DNA of 64,000 bases from Firmicutes bacterium UBA2058 (GTDB lineage Bacteria > Bacillota > Clostridia > Tissierellales > Sedimentibacteraceae). A program made the translations under genes and the position numbers. Below the pieces are notes generated by a model, which saw nothing but the letters and a program-made list of their open reading frames with translations, was not told the origin of the DNA and searched no databases. Shown here one piece after another: positions 20,272-29,618 of the stretch. Where the stretch lies: NCBI GenBank assembly GCA_002332905.1, contig DDAM01000041.1, forward strand, positions 104,595 through 168,594, in the 5' to 3' direction. Every line of letters begins with the position of its first letter. Position 1 is the stretch's first letter.

Positions 20272-21450
20272 ATGAAAAAGCGTGTTGGAATTTTAATTGG
20301 AGGAAAATCAGTAGAGCATGAGGTTTCAATAATAACTGGACTTCAAGTTCTAGACAACATAGATAAAGAAAAATACGAACCAGTTATTGTTTACATACAA
20401 AAGGATGGAAGTTGGTTTTTAGGTAAAAGCTTATACGATGTTAATAACTATAAGAATAAACGGTTAGATGATAAATATGAAGTAGTGCCTATAGCCAGTA
20501 ATAATAAGCTTTTATTATATCCTCATCCTAAAAATGTAAAGAGAAAATTATTTAAAAAACCAGCTGAGGTTGAAATTGATATAGTATTTCCAGCACTTCA
20601 TGGAACAAATGTTGAAGATGGATGTATGCATGGTTTTTTTCAAATGAATGATATACCATGTGCCTTTGGCAGTGTGTTAAGCTCTGCAGTTGGTATGGAT
20701 AAGGTTATAATGAAAAAAATCTTTAGCGCTGATAAATTACCTATAACTGAATACATTTGGTTTTACAAAAATGAATTTATGTTAGAAATGGATAAAATCA
20801 TAAAAAATTCAGAGGAGATTGGATATCCATTAATTGTTAAGCCAGCTAATTTAGGCTCAAGTATTGGTATCAATAAGGCCAATAATCAACAGGAGTTAAT
20901 TTATGCTATACAAGTAGCCTCATCCTACGATAAAAAAATTATAGTAGAAAAATGTCTTGAAAATATAAGAGAGATTAACTGTGCAGTTTTAGGCTATGAA
21001 AATGATTTAATAACTTCTTTGTGTGAGGAGCCATTAGGCTGGAAAGAGTTTCTAACCTATGAAGATAAATACATAAATAATAGTAAAAATAGTATTAATA
21101 ACAACAGAAAAATACCAGCAGATATAGATGAGGAAACGACTAATGCGATATATGAGCTCGCTAAACGTGCTTTCAATGCTATTGACTGTGCTGGAAATGC
21201 TAGAATAGACTTTTTATATGATGGCTATAATATATATATTAATGAAATAAATACTATACCAGGTTCTATAGCATTTTACTTATGGGAAAAGAAAGATATT
21301 AGCTTTAAAGATTTAATAACAAAAATTTTAAATATAGCTGAGGCTAATGGGAAAGATAAGATAATGAATATTATTAGCTATAATATAGATTTATTTGATA
21401 ATATTGGAAATATTGGTAGTAATTTAGGTAAGTTCGGTAAACATTCATAG
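20272..21450 (+). CDS. ddl: D-alanine--D-alanine ligase
   Basis: This 392-residue ATP-grasp ligase makes the D-Ala-D-Ala dipeptide for peptidoglycan. It shows GGKSVEHEVSI near the N-terminus, FPALHGTNVEDGCMHGFFQ (about 105-123), the ATP-grasp KPANLGSSIGI (about 197-207), VEKCLENIREINCAVLG and the metal/product site YINEINTIPGSIAFYLWE. It is longer than the 305-residue DdlB type and resembles the long clostridial subgroup. D-Lac or D-Ser specificity cannot be decided, but no van-type neighbours are present. A weak GGGGG-type site precedes ATG. It lies 24 bases before rnr. Confidence 0.92.
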   Translation: MKKRVGILIGGKSVEHEVSIITGLQVLDNIDKEKYEPVIVYIQKDGSWFLGKSLYDVNNYKNKRLDDKYEVVPIASNNKLLLYPHPKNVKRKLFKKPAEVEIDIVFPALHGTNVEDGCMHGFFQMNDIPCAFGSVLSSAVGMDKVIMKKIFSADKLPITEYIWFYKNEFMLEMDKIIKNSEEIGYPLIVKPANLGSSIGINKANNQQELIYAIQVASSYDKKIIVEKCLENIREINCAVLGYENDLITSLCEEPLGWKEFLTYEDKYINNSKNSINNNRKIPADIDEETTNAIYELAKRAFNAIDCAGNARIDFLYDGYNIYINEINTIPGSIAFYLWEKKDISFKDLITKILNIAEANGKDKIMNIISYNIDLFDNIGNIGSNLGKFGKHS

Positions 21451-21473
21451 AATTTTATTTTACGGAGGATAAA

Positions 21474-23597
21474 ATGAATTTAAAAGAAAAAATACTTGCG
21501 TTTATGGAAGATGAAAAATATAAACCGCTTAAATTTAAAGAGTTATGTGAAGTATTAGAAATAGAAAGCGATATGAGAAAGGAATTTTTGAAAATACTTA
21601 ATGAGCTTGAGGATGAAGGTAAAATAATATTCACTAGCTCAGAACGATATGGGACTCCAGAAAGAATGGGCTTAATTACTGGTGTTATTGAGGGTAATCC
21701 AAAAGGATATGGATTTTTAATACCAGACAACAAGGATATGAAGGATATTTTTATATCACCTACAGATTTAAGCGGTGCAATGAATGGTGACAGAGTTATC
21801 GTTAAAAGTGATGGTAACTTTATAGACAATAAAAGTCCAGAGGGAAAAGTAATAAGAATACTTGAAAGGGCTAATAAAACCGTCATAGGAACTTTTCAAC
21901 AGAGTAAAAGCTTTGGATTTGTTGTGGCAGATGATAAAAAGCTTGGCTGTGATATATTTATATCTAAAAATGATTTTAACGGTGCAAGAAACAATCAAAA
22001 GGTTATAGTAAAAATCACGCAGTGGCCTGTTGGTAGAAGAAATGCAGAAGGTGAAATAATTGAAGTTATAGGAAATGATGAGGATACCAAGACTCATATT
22101 GATGCAGTTTTAATTAGGCATAAGGTTAGGCAGTACTTTACAGCTGAAGTAATAGCTCAGGCTAAAGGTATAGAGGTAGAAATACCAGAAAAAGAAATAG
22201 ACAGAAGAAAAGATTTAAGACATTTGACTATAATTACGATTGATGGAGAAGATGCAAAGGATTTAGATGATGCAGTATATGTAGAAAAACTAGAAAATAA
22301 TCAATATAAACTGGGTGTACATATAGCTGATGTTACGCACTATGTGAAAGAAAATAGTAAAATAGATAAAGAAGCACTTAAAAGAGCAACAAGCATATAT
22401 CTAGCCGATAGAGTTATACCAATGCTGCCAAAGGAGCTTTCCAATGGAGTGTGCAGCTTAAATCCTAATGAAGATAAATTGACTTTATCATGTGAAATGA
22501 TAATTGATTTAAAGGGCAAGGTTGTTGATTATTTAATATACGAAAGCATTATAAGCTCTAAGTATAGGATGACTTATACAGATGTATCAAATATATTAGA
22601 AAATGATGATGAAGAGCTAAAAGAGAAATATAAAGAAATACTTCCAATGCTTAAAAATATGGAAGAGCTAAGCATCATACTTAGACAGAAAAGAGACCAA
22701 AGAGGCTGTATAGACTTTGACTTTGATGAAACTAAGCTTAAGGTTGATGAAAGCGGAAAAGTTATTGATGTTACTAAATATGAAAGAAGAACATCCAATA
22801 AAATAATAGAAGAATTTATGCTTGCTGCCAATGAAACTATAGCAGAAAATTATTATTGGCTTAATATACCTTTTGTTTATCGTATTCATGAAGAGCCAGA
22901 TGAAGAAAAAATAGCTGACTTCAGTAAATTTATATATAATTTTGGATACACTCTTAAAGGAAGTCAAGAAATACATCCTAGAGAGCTTCAACAGCTTTTA
23001 TTAAAGGTGCAAGGTAAAAAGGAAGAAACAGTAATTAATACAATGATGCTTCGTTCTTTAAGAAAGGCTATATATTCTCATGAGTGTTCACCGCATTTTG
23101 GTTTAGCAGCTAACTATTATTGTCACTTTACTTCACCAATTAGACGTTATCCGGATTTACAGATTCATAGAATTATAAAAGCGCAGATTAACAATAAAAT
23201 TTCATTAACTGACAATGCTAATCTATATGAAAGATGTGCTGTAGTAGCAGAGCAATCTTCAAAGCAAGAAAGAATAGCAGATGAGGTTGAAAGAGATACA
23301 GATAAAATACGTATAGCAGAATTTATGTCAGATAAAATTGGTGAAGAATATGAAGGTATTATATCCGGTGTAACAAGCTTTGGCATATTTGTAGAGCTGG
23401 ATAACACTGTAGAAGGGCTAGTTCATATATCAAACATCGAGGACGATTATTACATTTATGACAATGATAATAAGGTACTAACTGGAAAAGTTACAGGCAA
23501 CACCTTTAAAATCGGCGATGTAGTAAAGGTAAGACTAGAAAAAGTCAGCATAGCAAATGCTGAAATTGATTTTAGTATATTAGAAAAGATTAAATAA
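21474..23597 (+). CDS. rnr: Ribonuclease R
   Basis: This 707-residue processive 3'-5' exoribonuclease degrades structured RNA and takes part in trans-translation quality control. A winged-helix N-terminus (1-60), two cold-shock-like domains (about 65-220, with GNPKGYGFLIPDN and QSKSFGFVVADD), the RNB catalytic domain with DGEDAKDLDDAVYVEKL (about 255-271) and HFTSPIRRYPDLQIHR, and a C-terminal S1 domain (GVTSFGIFVELDNTVEGLVH) are all visible. ACGGAGG precedes the ATG. In many Firmicutes rnr is followed by smpB and ssrA; here those genes lie 5 kb away on the other strand. Confidence 0.96.
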   Translation: MNLKEKILAFMEDEKYKPLKFKELCEVLEIESDMRKEFLKILNELEDEGKIIFTSSERYGTPERMGLITGVIEGNPKGYGFLIPDNKDMKDIFISPTDLSGAMNGDRVIVKSDGNFIDNKSPEGKVIRILERANKTVIGTFQQSKSFGFVVADDKKLGCDIFISKNDFNGARNNQKVIVKITQWPVGRRNAEGEIIEVIGNDEDTKTHIDAVLIRHKVRQYFTAEVIAQAKGIEVEIPEKEIDRRKDLRHLTIITIDGEDAKDLDDAVYVEKLENNQYKLGVHIADVTHYVKENSKIDKEALKRATSIYLADRVIPMLPKELSNGVCSLNPNEDKLTLSCEMIIDLKGKVVDYLIYESIISSKYRMTYTDVSNILENDDEELKEKYKEILPMLKNMEELSIILRQKRDQRGCIDFDFDETKLKVDESGKVIDVTKYERRTSNKIIEEFMLAANETIAENYYWLNIPFVYRIHEEPDEEKIADFSKFIYNFGYTLKGSQEIHPRELQQLLLKVQGKKEETVINTMMLRSLRKAIYSHECSPHFGLAANYYCHFTSPIRRYPDLQIHRIIKAQINNKISLTDNANLYERCAVVAEQSSKQERIADEVERDTDKIRIAEFMSDKIGEEYEGIISGVTSFGIFVELDNTVEGLVHISNIEDDYYIYDNDNKVLTGKVTGNTFKIGDVVKVRLEKVSIANAEIDFSILEKIK

Positions 23598-23644
23598 ATT
23601 AATGACAACTGTACTACTGTTTAGATATTAATAAAAGAACATAA

Positions 23645-23800
23645 GACGTTTTTTATAGAGAATTTACTAAATTTAATGATTTTACTAATGCAAGTATTTC
23701 AGGAGTAGCTGGAATTACCCATATATTACTCGGAGTAGGTGTAATACAAATATTGTTTTTAATAAAAAGTCAGATAAAAAAAGAATCATCAATTGCATAA
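23645..23800 (+). pseudogene. Possible fragment of a small membrane protein gene
   Basis: An open frame of 51 codons without a usable start ends in a hydrophobic segment (ASISGVAGITHILLGVGVIQILFLI) followed by a basic tail and stop. It looks like the C-terminal end of a membrane protein that has lost its 5' part. No family could be named. The rest of 23598-23952 holds a terminator and AT-rich sequence without other genes. Confidence 0.35.
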
Positions 23801-23809
23801 ATAAGAAAT

Positions 23810-23844
23810 AAAAAGACCAATGAATTTTGTTCCTTGGTCTTTTT
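23810..23844 (+). terminator. Terminator after rnr and the membrane-protein fragment
   Basis: AAAAAGACCAA/TTGGTCTTTTT form perfect 11-base arms with a 13-base loop and a T-rich end; the A-rich left side suggests it can act in both directions. Confidence 0.88.
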
Positions 23845-23952
23845 AATTGCAATGGTAATTTTTGTAACTTGTCTATAAGTTATAAGTTTAACAAAAACTA
23901 ATGATATTATTAACTGTTAACTGCTAATTAACTAAACATCAAAAGGGTAGCT

Positions 23953-25326
23953 CTATAGAATTGGTTGTTGGCTATTCATAGAATATCCATCAGTTTTAAG
24001 GTCATTTATATCTAATTCACTATTTTTTACTATAACACTGCTAAGTTTTTTTACTGCTCCATAAGGTTCATGTAATGAAAGCTTATCTCCTCTTCCGGAA
24101 ATAACCCATAAAATTTTATAACCAATAGGTATTAACTTTAAGCGCTCTTCTCCTTTACCATCAGTAAAATATATAAGTAAATTAATTTTTTTACCATTTG
24201 CGTATTCAAAAACTGGAGTAAATTTAGTTCCTCCACCAACTGAAATTCTATCTTTTATGTCATTAATAGTTTTAACTTTATACACACGCTTAATTTCATT
24301 ATCACACTCAATAATTGTGATTTCATGGTTATTATTTTTTACAATATTAAGCACTTCCTTTATGGCTTGCTTAAATTCTTCATTACTTATACTGCCACTT
24401 ATATCTATAGCAACTGCTATTTCAGGTTTATGCCTCCTTAGTTCGCCTCTAAGGTCTAGTCTATTAGGTTGTCTTCTGTTTCTTCTAGTTGTGGTTTTCT
24501 TTTTATTACTTTCGACTGTTCCCAATAACTTTTTTAGATATAAATTCCAAGGAAGTTCACCATTTTTATTTTCAATTGAAGATATTATACCTTCCAAATA
24601 GTCAGGAATTTTACCCTTTTGTGATTCACTAATAAATTTCTTTGTAAATTCTACAAGAGTATTTTCATCTATATCATTCGAATACTTCCACATGTCATGA
24701 GTTTTTTCTGGATCGTATTCGGTTTCTATGTTTTGAAAATCATCATTTTCAAATTCTTCGTCATCTTCATTTTCCTCAAGTAGATCTAACTCTATTTGAA
24801 TTTTTTCTAAATAATACTCAAATGTTTCATACGGCTTAAGTTTTAAAGAATAGTTTATATTTACCCATTCTAGTGTAGTAGAGTATTCTGGCAAATAATT
24901 TAGATATTGATTTACAACTATATCCATTGCCATATTAACTGCAAGTTTCTTATATCTACCATTTAATTCTTTAGCTCTTACTAAATGCAAAGACACTATA
25001 TGAAGAATTTCATGCTTTATAGTTGTTTCCATTTGTTTTATGTTTAATTTTAAAAAAATTGCAGGATTAAAATATATAATATATTTAGCACCTTTAAAAC
25101 TTATAGAACTGGGACTGCTTATATCAAACTTTATTTCCCTTGACATATTAAACAAAAAATATCCATAGAAATTATCCTTATCTTCAATTAGACTTAAATT
25201 AATTTTACTTACAAAATTAAAAAACTCATTCTTAAAATCCTGCGGTACAACTCCATCGAATTTTTCCATAATCTTATTTGCTTTTTCATAAAGCTCTTTT
25301 GCTTGTGTCTCAATATGACTGCTCAT
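23953..25326 (-). CDS. Predicted metal-dependent peptidase with VWA-like domain (DUF2201 type)
   Basis: This protein of about 457 residues combines an N-terminal gluzincin-like domain with the HEILH motif (about 110) and a C-terminal von Willebrand A-like fold. The MIDAS-type start is VAIDISGSIS (about 315-324), followed by a conserved GGGTKFTPVFEYA and LIYFTDGKG. An acidic linker (about 195-215) and a basic KKKTTTRRNRRQ stretch lie between. It is 5 bases downstream of a MoxR-like ATPase, the usual partner of this family; together they are thought to remodel or activate a target complex. The ATG at 25326 follows AAGGTGAT; an upstream GTG is less likely. The substrate is unknown. Confidence 0.8.
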   Translation of the reverse strand: MSSHIETQAKELYEKANKIMEKFDGVVPQDFKNEFFNFVSKINLSLIEDKDNFYGYFLFNMSREIKFDISSPSSISFKGAKYIIYFNPAIFLKLNIKQMETTIKHEILHIVSLHLVRAKELNGRYKKLAVNMAMDIVVNQYLNYLPEYSTTLEWVNINYSLKLKPYETFEYYLEKIQIELDLLEENEDDEEFENDDFQNIETEYDPEKTHDMWKYSNDIDENTLVEFTKKFISESQKGKIPDYLEGIISSIENKNGELPWNLYLKKLLGTVESNKKKTTTRRNRRQPNRLDLRGELRRHKPEIAVAIDISGSISNEEFKQAIKEVLNIVKNNNHEITIIECDNEIKRVYKVKTINDIKDRISVGGGTKFTPVFEYANGKKINLLIYFTDGKGEERLKLIPIGYKILWVISGRGDKLSLHEPYGAVKKLSSVIVKNSELDINDLKTDGYSMNSQQPIL

Positions 25327-25331
25327 GATAA

Positions 25332-26459
25332 TCACCTTATTAAGTTGTAAGATTGAAAATATAATTCTATAAATTCTTCGTTTTCTATAGCTTTATCATA
25401 CACTTTAACATAATTATTTTTAATGTCTTTCATAATTCCTATCATTAAATCAACTGGATATACTTTCAAAAAACTTATTAGTCTACCAATATTATTATTT
25501 GACTCATTATTATCTCTTTTCATATTCATTTCTAAGATTTTTAAGATATTAATTGCCGATATATATAATCTTGTATGACTTTCATTTTTTACTTTTTCTA
25601 ATATAGTTTCATCAAGAACATCACCTGAAAATACATCTTCATAAGATATTAGCGGTCTATAATCAGATTCAACAAAATTTATAAATTCTTCTGCGATAAC
25701 CCTTCCCACATTTCCTTTTACTACGTTTAAAAACACATCTCTAGGTATTACATCCTTTTTTTCTTTATAAATTCTATAACTCTTAGAAATTCTTTCGTAG
25801 CTTCTTGGAGTAGCTTTTATATCTCCTTCATTTTCTGAAAGCAAATATTCAGGGAATGTTGAAATAAACTCTATAATCTTTTGTTCAAGCTCCACATCTA
25901 CAGCCCATTTTAACCACTGTACATAATCTGGCTCCATATTTAACCATACAAATCTATTTTCTTGAGCTGCATCCATATCAACAACTTGATAATCAAAATC
26001 CGAACCATATTTACTTGATGGATTCATAGCTGCTATAATTTTCACACTTTCATGTAATCTATATCCATTTATTTCTCGATTTAATATTAAATTCATAAGT
26101 TCCTGCTGTACTGTGTGCTCACAACGATTTATTTCATCTATAAATAGAAGAACTGTTTTACCTTTAGATATTTCTTTATCAATTTCTCTTAATTTATTAT
26201 GTACAGCATATACTGTAGTTTTCTTCTCTATCTCTTTTCCGTTATTATCAACACTTAAATAAGATTCTACAATTGGAAGACCACCAATTTCACCTTCTTT
26301 GAGAAGATTTCCATCAATGACAACAAGACTCCAATCATTGTCTTTTGCAAGCTTACTTGCTAAAGCAGTTTTTCCAATTCCACTTTCACCGACTACTAAT
26401 GGTACTTCTTTAGTAGACAAAACTAACTCAATACTTTTTAATGTATCTATAAAATTCAT
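25332..26459 (-). CDS. MoxR-like AAA+ ATPase
   Basis: This 375-residue AAA+ protein has Walker A GESGIGKTALASK (about 24-36), Walker B TVLLFIDEINRCEHTVQQELMNL (about 102-124), sensor-1 IIAAMNPSSKYG and an arginine-finger region near ENRFVWLNM. The order and motif wording follow AAA_5/MoxR proteins, which act as chaperone-like ATPases for VWA proteins. It sits between a repeat protein and the DUF2201/VWA gene on the same strand with gaps of 12 and 5 bases, so the three are almost certainly one operon. Confidence 0.85.
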   Translation of the reverse strand: MNFIDTLKSIELVLSTKEVPLVVGESGIGKTALASKLAKDNDWSLVVIDGNLLKEGEIGGLPIVESYLSVDNNGKEIEKKTTVYAVHNKLREIDKEISKGKTVLLFIDEINRCEHTVQQELMNLILNREINGYRLHESVKIIAAMNPSSKYGSDFDYQVVDMDAAQENRFVWLNMEPDYVQWLKWAVDVELEQKIIEFISTFPEYLLSENEGDIKATPRSYERISKSYRIYKEKKDVIPRDVFLNVVKGNVGRVIAEEFINFVESDYRPLISYEDVFSGDVLDETILEKVKNESHTRLYISAINILKILEMNMKRDNNESNNNIGRLISFLKVYPVDLMIGIMKDIKNNYVKVYDKAIENEEFIELYFQSYNLIR

Positions 26460-26471
26460 TTTTTAATTCTC

Positions 26472-27275
26472 CTACATTATCTTTAATTTTTCATCTACAG
26501 CTATTTTTTTTGACTTCTTACTTCCATAATTATAAATGAATTTTATCTTGTCCATTTTAATAACATCACTATTTATATCTATAATGTTACAATTTAAAAA
26601 ATCCCTTATATATTTTTCATCAACATTTTCTTTTGATATAACTTCTTTTAAAGCTTCTTCAAGTTCATCTCTAGATATTTCTACAATGCAATGTTTAATA
26701 ACTAGGATATTTACCTTTAAGAATTCTAAAAATTTATTTTTATCTAAATCATTTATATATCTAATAGCTGAATCATTATTCTTAATTGCTATGAGTTGTG
26801 TGCTATGACAAGGTGAGCTTATATATCTTAATGCATCATAACTCATATTTACAGCCTCATTTTGAACACTCTCATAGGGTTTTTTTATATATTTTATAGA
26901 ATCATAATTTTTTCTTACAGATAGTAATTGTATCTCCTCACTGGGATTTTCAACATATTTAATAGCCCAACCAGATTGATTTATAGCAGATTTTATAACC
27001 TTGTCAGTTGGGTTATTTATATAATTTAAATTTGTCCATCCAGCATCTATAGCTTTTATCATCATATCTTCAGTTGGATTTTTAATATACTGTATTGCCA
27101 TAGCATTATTAGCAAAAGCTAATTCTTCCATCTCTCTTGTTGGATTTTTTATGCTTCTTAATAATAATCCATTTTTTTTAACAGCCAATAGTTTCATTTC
27201 ATCTGTAGGGTTATCTATATTTTCAATAATATAAGGATTAATATTTATATTTTCAATGATTTTAGATTCCTCCAT
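26472..27275 (-). CDS. Repeat protein, DUF4116-like, partner of the AAA/VWA module
   Basis: This 267-residue protein is built mainly of about seven tandem repeats of some 23 residues with the pattern NPTxEMxxLAxxxNxxAIxYIxN (examples about 20-43, 43-66, 66-89, 89-113, 113-136). The wording resembles DUF4116 repeats, which form paired helices in a solenoid. The last 100 residues do not follow the repeat. No catalytic motif is visible. It is first in the three-gene operon with the AAA ATPase and VWA protein and may present or recognise their target; that is inference. GGAGGAC precedes the start. Confidence 0.7.
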   Translation of the reverse strand: MEESKIIENININPYIIENIDNPTDEMKLLAVKKNGLLLRSIKNPTREMEELAFANNAMAIQYIKNPTEDMMIKAIDAGWTNLNYINNPTDKVIKSAINQSGWAIKYVENPSEEIQLLSVRKNYDSIKYIKKPYESVQNEAVNMSYDALRYISSPCHSTQLIAIKNNDSAIRYINDLDKNKFLEFLKVNILVIKHCIVEISRDELEEALKEVISKENVDEKYIRDFLNCNIIDINSDVIKMDKIKFIYNYGSKKSKKIAVDEKLKIM

Positions 27276-27478
27276 AATGTCCTCCTTACTAATTATCTTA
27301 TCTGAATTTTTAATTTTTATTTCTTATTATATATAATGTACTGTGAAAACAAATTTAAACTAAGATAATGAAATATTTTTCTTAAACTGTTCCAATATAA
27401 TCATATACCCATAAACCTAAATATAAATCAAATTAATGAAATAATTCCTCTGATGTAGGAGGGTTACTTCATTACGAT

Positions 27479-27510
27479 AAAAAAAGTTCATCAAAGGACG
27501 AACTTTTTTT
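27479..27510. terminator. Bidirectional terminator
   Basis: AAAAAAGTTC and GAACTTTTTTT pair across a 10-base loop. It lies between the start of the repeat-protein operon and the end of the next minus-strand gene, which it probably terminates. The rest of 27276-27534 is AT-rich and presumably holds the operon promoter. Confidence 0.85.
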
Positions 27511-27534
27511 ATTGCAAACTATAATTACTATATT

Positions 27535-28506
27535 TCATTGTCTATTGACTGTTTTTACGAAGCTAATAAAAAAATCGTTCATTGATTGCTCAGGTTTTCT
27601 TTTGTTATTTAAGAGATATTCAAAAAACAATGGTGATAAAACATGTGAGCCACCATCGTGTTTCTTGAAATATTCATACGGCTCTTTCTCTACACCTAAT
27701 ATATATGTAATATAAGTTCCGAGCGCTTCTACTATGTGCTCCTCAATGAAACCTGGCATTTCTGAGTAACCAGATAATGGATTCTGTTCATTGAATGCTT
27801 TAATTACAAAATTCTTTTTTGCTAATATATCAACATACTCCTTTATGTCACTATAGACATATGGAGGATGAAAAACTTCATGTGTTATATTTGCAAGAAT
27901 AGTCTCCTGATTATATACAACATCTGTAAGTAAGGTATTTCCACACAATTTTATTCCATGCGGATTTGCAAAAGAACATATATAAACATCCATTTCTTCA
28001 CCACTAAAGTCTTTAAATTCTCCAATAAGAGTTTCAAGATTATATTGAGAGAGATAAGGTTCCAATTCTGATATCTTATTCTGGATTATTGGAAGTTTTA
28101 CTGTATTCCAATACTCTCGAAAGCCGTTATTCTCCAACTCATAAATTAGCGGTATAATTGTATCTGAAAAACGAGCAAAAATTTCATCATACTCATTTTC
28201 ATTGAAGTGATATGGCGTTTTGGAAATACCATCTTCAATTTCGGACCTAGCTTGCAGCAAATTATATATATTCATATCTGAAAATGACGGAACAGCGGAT
28301 ATTAATAACGTGAAAGTTGGAGCAAATATAGGGGAATTATTCCATTTTACTAATTTTTTTATTTTTTCCTTAATATCATGACTAAATAACGGATAAAAAG
28401 AATCGTATGCCTGCTTATGCCTACTAACATAATAATCATCAGAAGATAATGCATTTAGAAAACATAATATGTCGAGATTATAACTTATTTTACAATTAAT
28501 TTTCAT
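27535..28506 (-). CDS. Uncharacterised protein with HExxH zinc-peptidase motif
   Basis: This 323-residue soluble protein has no signal peptide. It contains THEVFHPPY (HEVFH, about 212-216) and, about 55 residues later, GFIEEHIVEALGTYI, where a Glu could be the third zinc ligand as in gluzincins. That makes a metallopeptidase fold plausible. I cannot assign it to a named family. GGAGG precedes the ATG (AGGTTCTAAT spacing on the minus strand). It lies next to the tmRNA gene and ends at a shared terminator. It has no evident operon partner. Confidence 0.6.
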   Translation of the reverse strand: MKINCKISYNLDILCFLNALSSDDYYVSRHKQAYDSFYPLFSHDIKEKIKKLVKWNNSPIFAPTFTLLISAVPSFSDMNIYNLLQARSEIEDGISKTPYHFNENEYDEIFARFSDTIIPLIYELENNGFREYWNTVKLPIIQNKISELEPYLSQYNLETLIGEFKDFSGEEMDVYICSFANPHGIKLCGNTLLTDVVYNQETILANITHEVFHPPYVYSDIKEYVDILAKKNFVIKAFNEQNPLSGYSEMPGFIEEHIVEALGTYITYILGVEKEPYEYFKKHDGGSHVLSPLFFEYLLNNKRKPEQSMNDFFISFVKTVNRQ

Positions 28507-28572
28507 ATTAGAACCTCCACTTTACTATTCATATAAACAAAATGTCTTGAATAAATTTTACCATATAAATTA

Positions 28573-28606
28573 AAAGAAGCCAATTACAAAAGTAATTGAC
28601 TTCTTC
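28573..28606 (-). terminator. tmRNA terminator
   Basis: On the minus strand, AAGAAGTCAATTAC pairs with GTAATTGGCTTCTT around a TTTT loop and continues into TTTAATTT. It begins 13 bases beyond the tmRNA CCA end. Confidence 0.88.
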
Positions 28607-28618
28607 CGATAAAAATTT

Positions 28619-28974
28619 TGGTGGAGCCGAGGGGAGTTGAACCCCTGTCCGAAAATATTTCCATAAGACTTTCTCCGAGTGCAGTCGATAATTTTTTATT
28701 CGCTTCATGCATCGCCTATCGACAGGCTATACAATCAGCTATCCCCAATTATACTATATTAAGTCGGAGAACCCTTAATACAGTGCCCTGCTTTAAATGA
28801 TGCCCCAGTTTAGACTGCAGGTCGTCTAAGTGGGACAAGCAAGCTGACTAAGCAGCGAATGCTAAATTATTATTTTCTTTTGCGTTTATATTTAGTTGCC
28901 ACTTTTATCGTTGTTTGGCGACAACGACTCGCTTATCTTACTTCTATACCCCCGTCGAAACCAAGTACGGCCCC
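28619..28974 (-). ncRNA. ssrA: Transfer-messenger RNA (ssrA)
   Basis: This 356-base RNA rescues stalled ribosomes. Its 5' end GGGGCCGUACUUGGUUUCGACGGGGG and its 3' end with the T arm GGUUCAACUCCCC and CGGCUCCACCA form the tRNA-like domain (acceptor pairing 7 bp). The encoded tag, read from a GCA resume codon, is AKENNNLAFAA followed by UAG, preceded by UAAACGC. It starts 4 bases after the smpB stop codon, so it is either cut from a smpB-ssrA transcript or has its promoter inside smpB. A terminator follows. Confidence 0.97.
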
Positions 28975-28978
28975 TTAA

Positions 28979-29428
28979 TTAATCTTCGCGTCTTAGTATA
29001 CGTCTATCAGCATCTTTTTTAGCTATATCTTGTCTCTTGTCGTAATTTTTCTTACCTTTAGCTACTGATAATTCAACCTTTACAAGACCGTTTTTTAAAT
29101 AAACGCTTAGTGGAATTAAGGAGTATCCTTTTAGTGTAACCAAGCCAATTAGCTTTCTTATTTCTCTTTTGTTTAATAAAAGCTTTCTAGGTCTTAGGGG
29201 ATCCACATTAAATATGTTTCCTTTTTCATATGGGCTAATGTGCATATTGTAGACATAAACTTCGCCGTCTTTAATTCCGGCGTAGCTATCCTTAATATTG
29301 AGCTTTCCTTGTCTAATAGATTTAACTTCAGTACCTACTAAAACAATACCTGTCTCATATTTGTCCTCAATAAAATATTCAAATGTTGCTTTTCTATTTT
29401 TAGCTAATGATTTAATATTATCAACCAT
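28979..29428 (-). CDS. smpB: SsrA-binding protein SmpB
   Basis: This protein of about 149 residues binds tmRNA and delivers it to the stalled ribosome. The beta barrel carries [49 protein letters not shown], and the basic C-terminal tail ends [24 protein letters not shown], including the decoding-centre Lys-Arg-rich helix. The ATG at 29428 gives the usual length; an ATG at 29461 would add 11 residues but has no ribosome site. It lies directly upstream of ssrA, and both are inverted relative to rnr. Confidence 0.95.
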   Translation of the reverse strand: MVDNIKSLAKNRKATFEYFIEDKYETGIVLVGTEVKSIRQGKLNIKDSYAGIKDGEVYVYNMHISPYEKGNIFNVDPLRPRKLLLNKREIRKLIGLVTLKGYSLIPLSVYLKNGLVKVELSVAKGKKNYDKRQDIAKKDADRRILRRED

Positions 29429-29618
29429 CTGAATTGTCCGCCCCTCTAAAATGTCTTTCATAACAAGACATATGAAAATTAGTTACAATGATATTATACA
29501 CATTTTTTATAGTTTTTAAATTACAAAATAAATACAAAAACAGACAAATTTTAGAAATATCAAATAGAAATGAATTATCCCCTAAAACAAAAGCTTAAAT
29601 CATATAAAATATATAATT

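Noticed and set aside
28618..28800. Plus-strand open frame starting MVEPRGVEPLSE
   Set aside because: It is antisense to the tmRNA 3' tRNA-like domain, a well-known false gene call.
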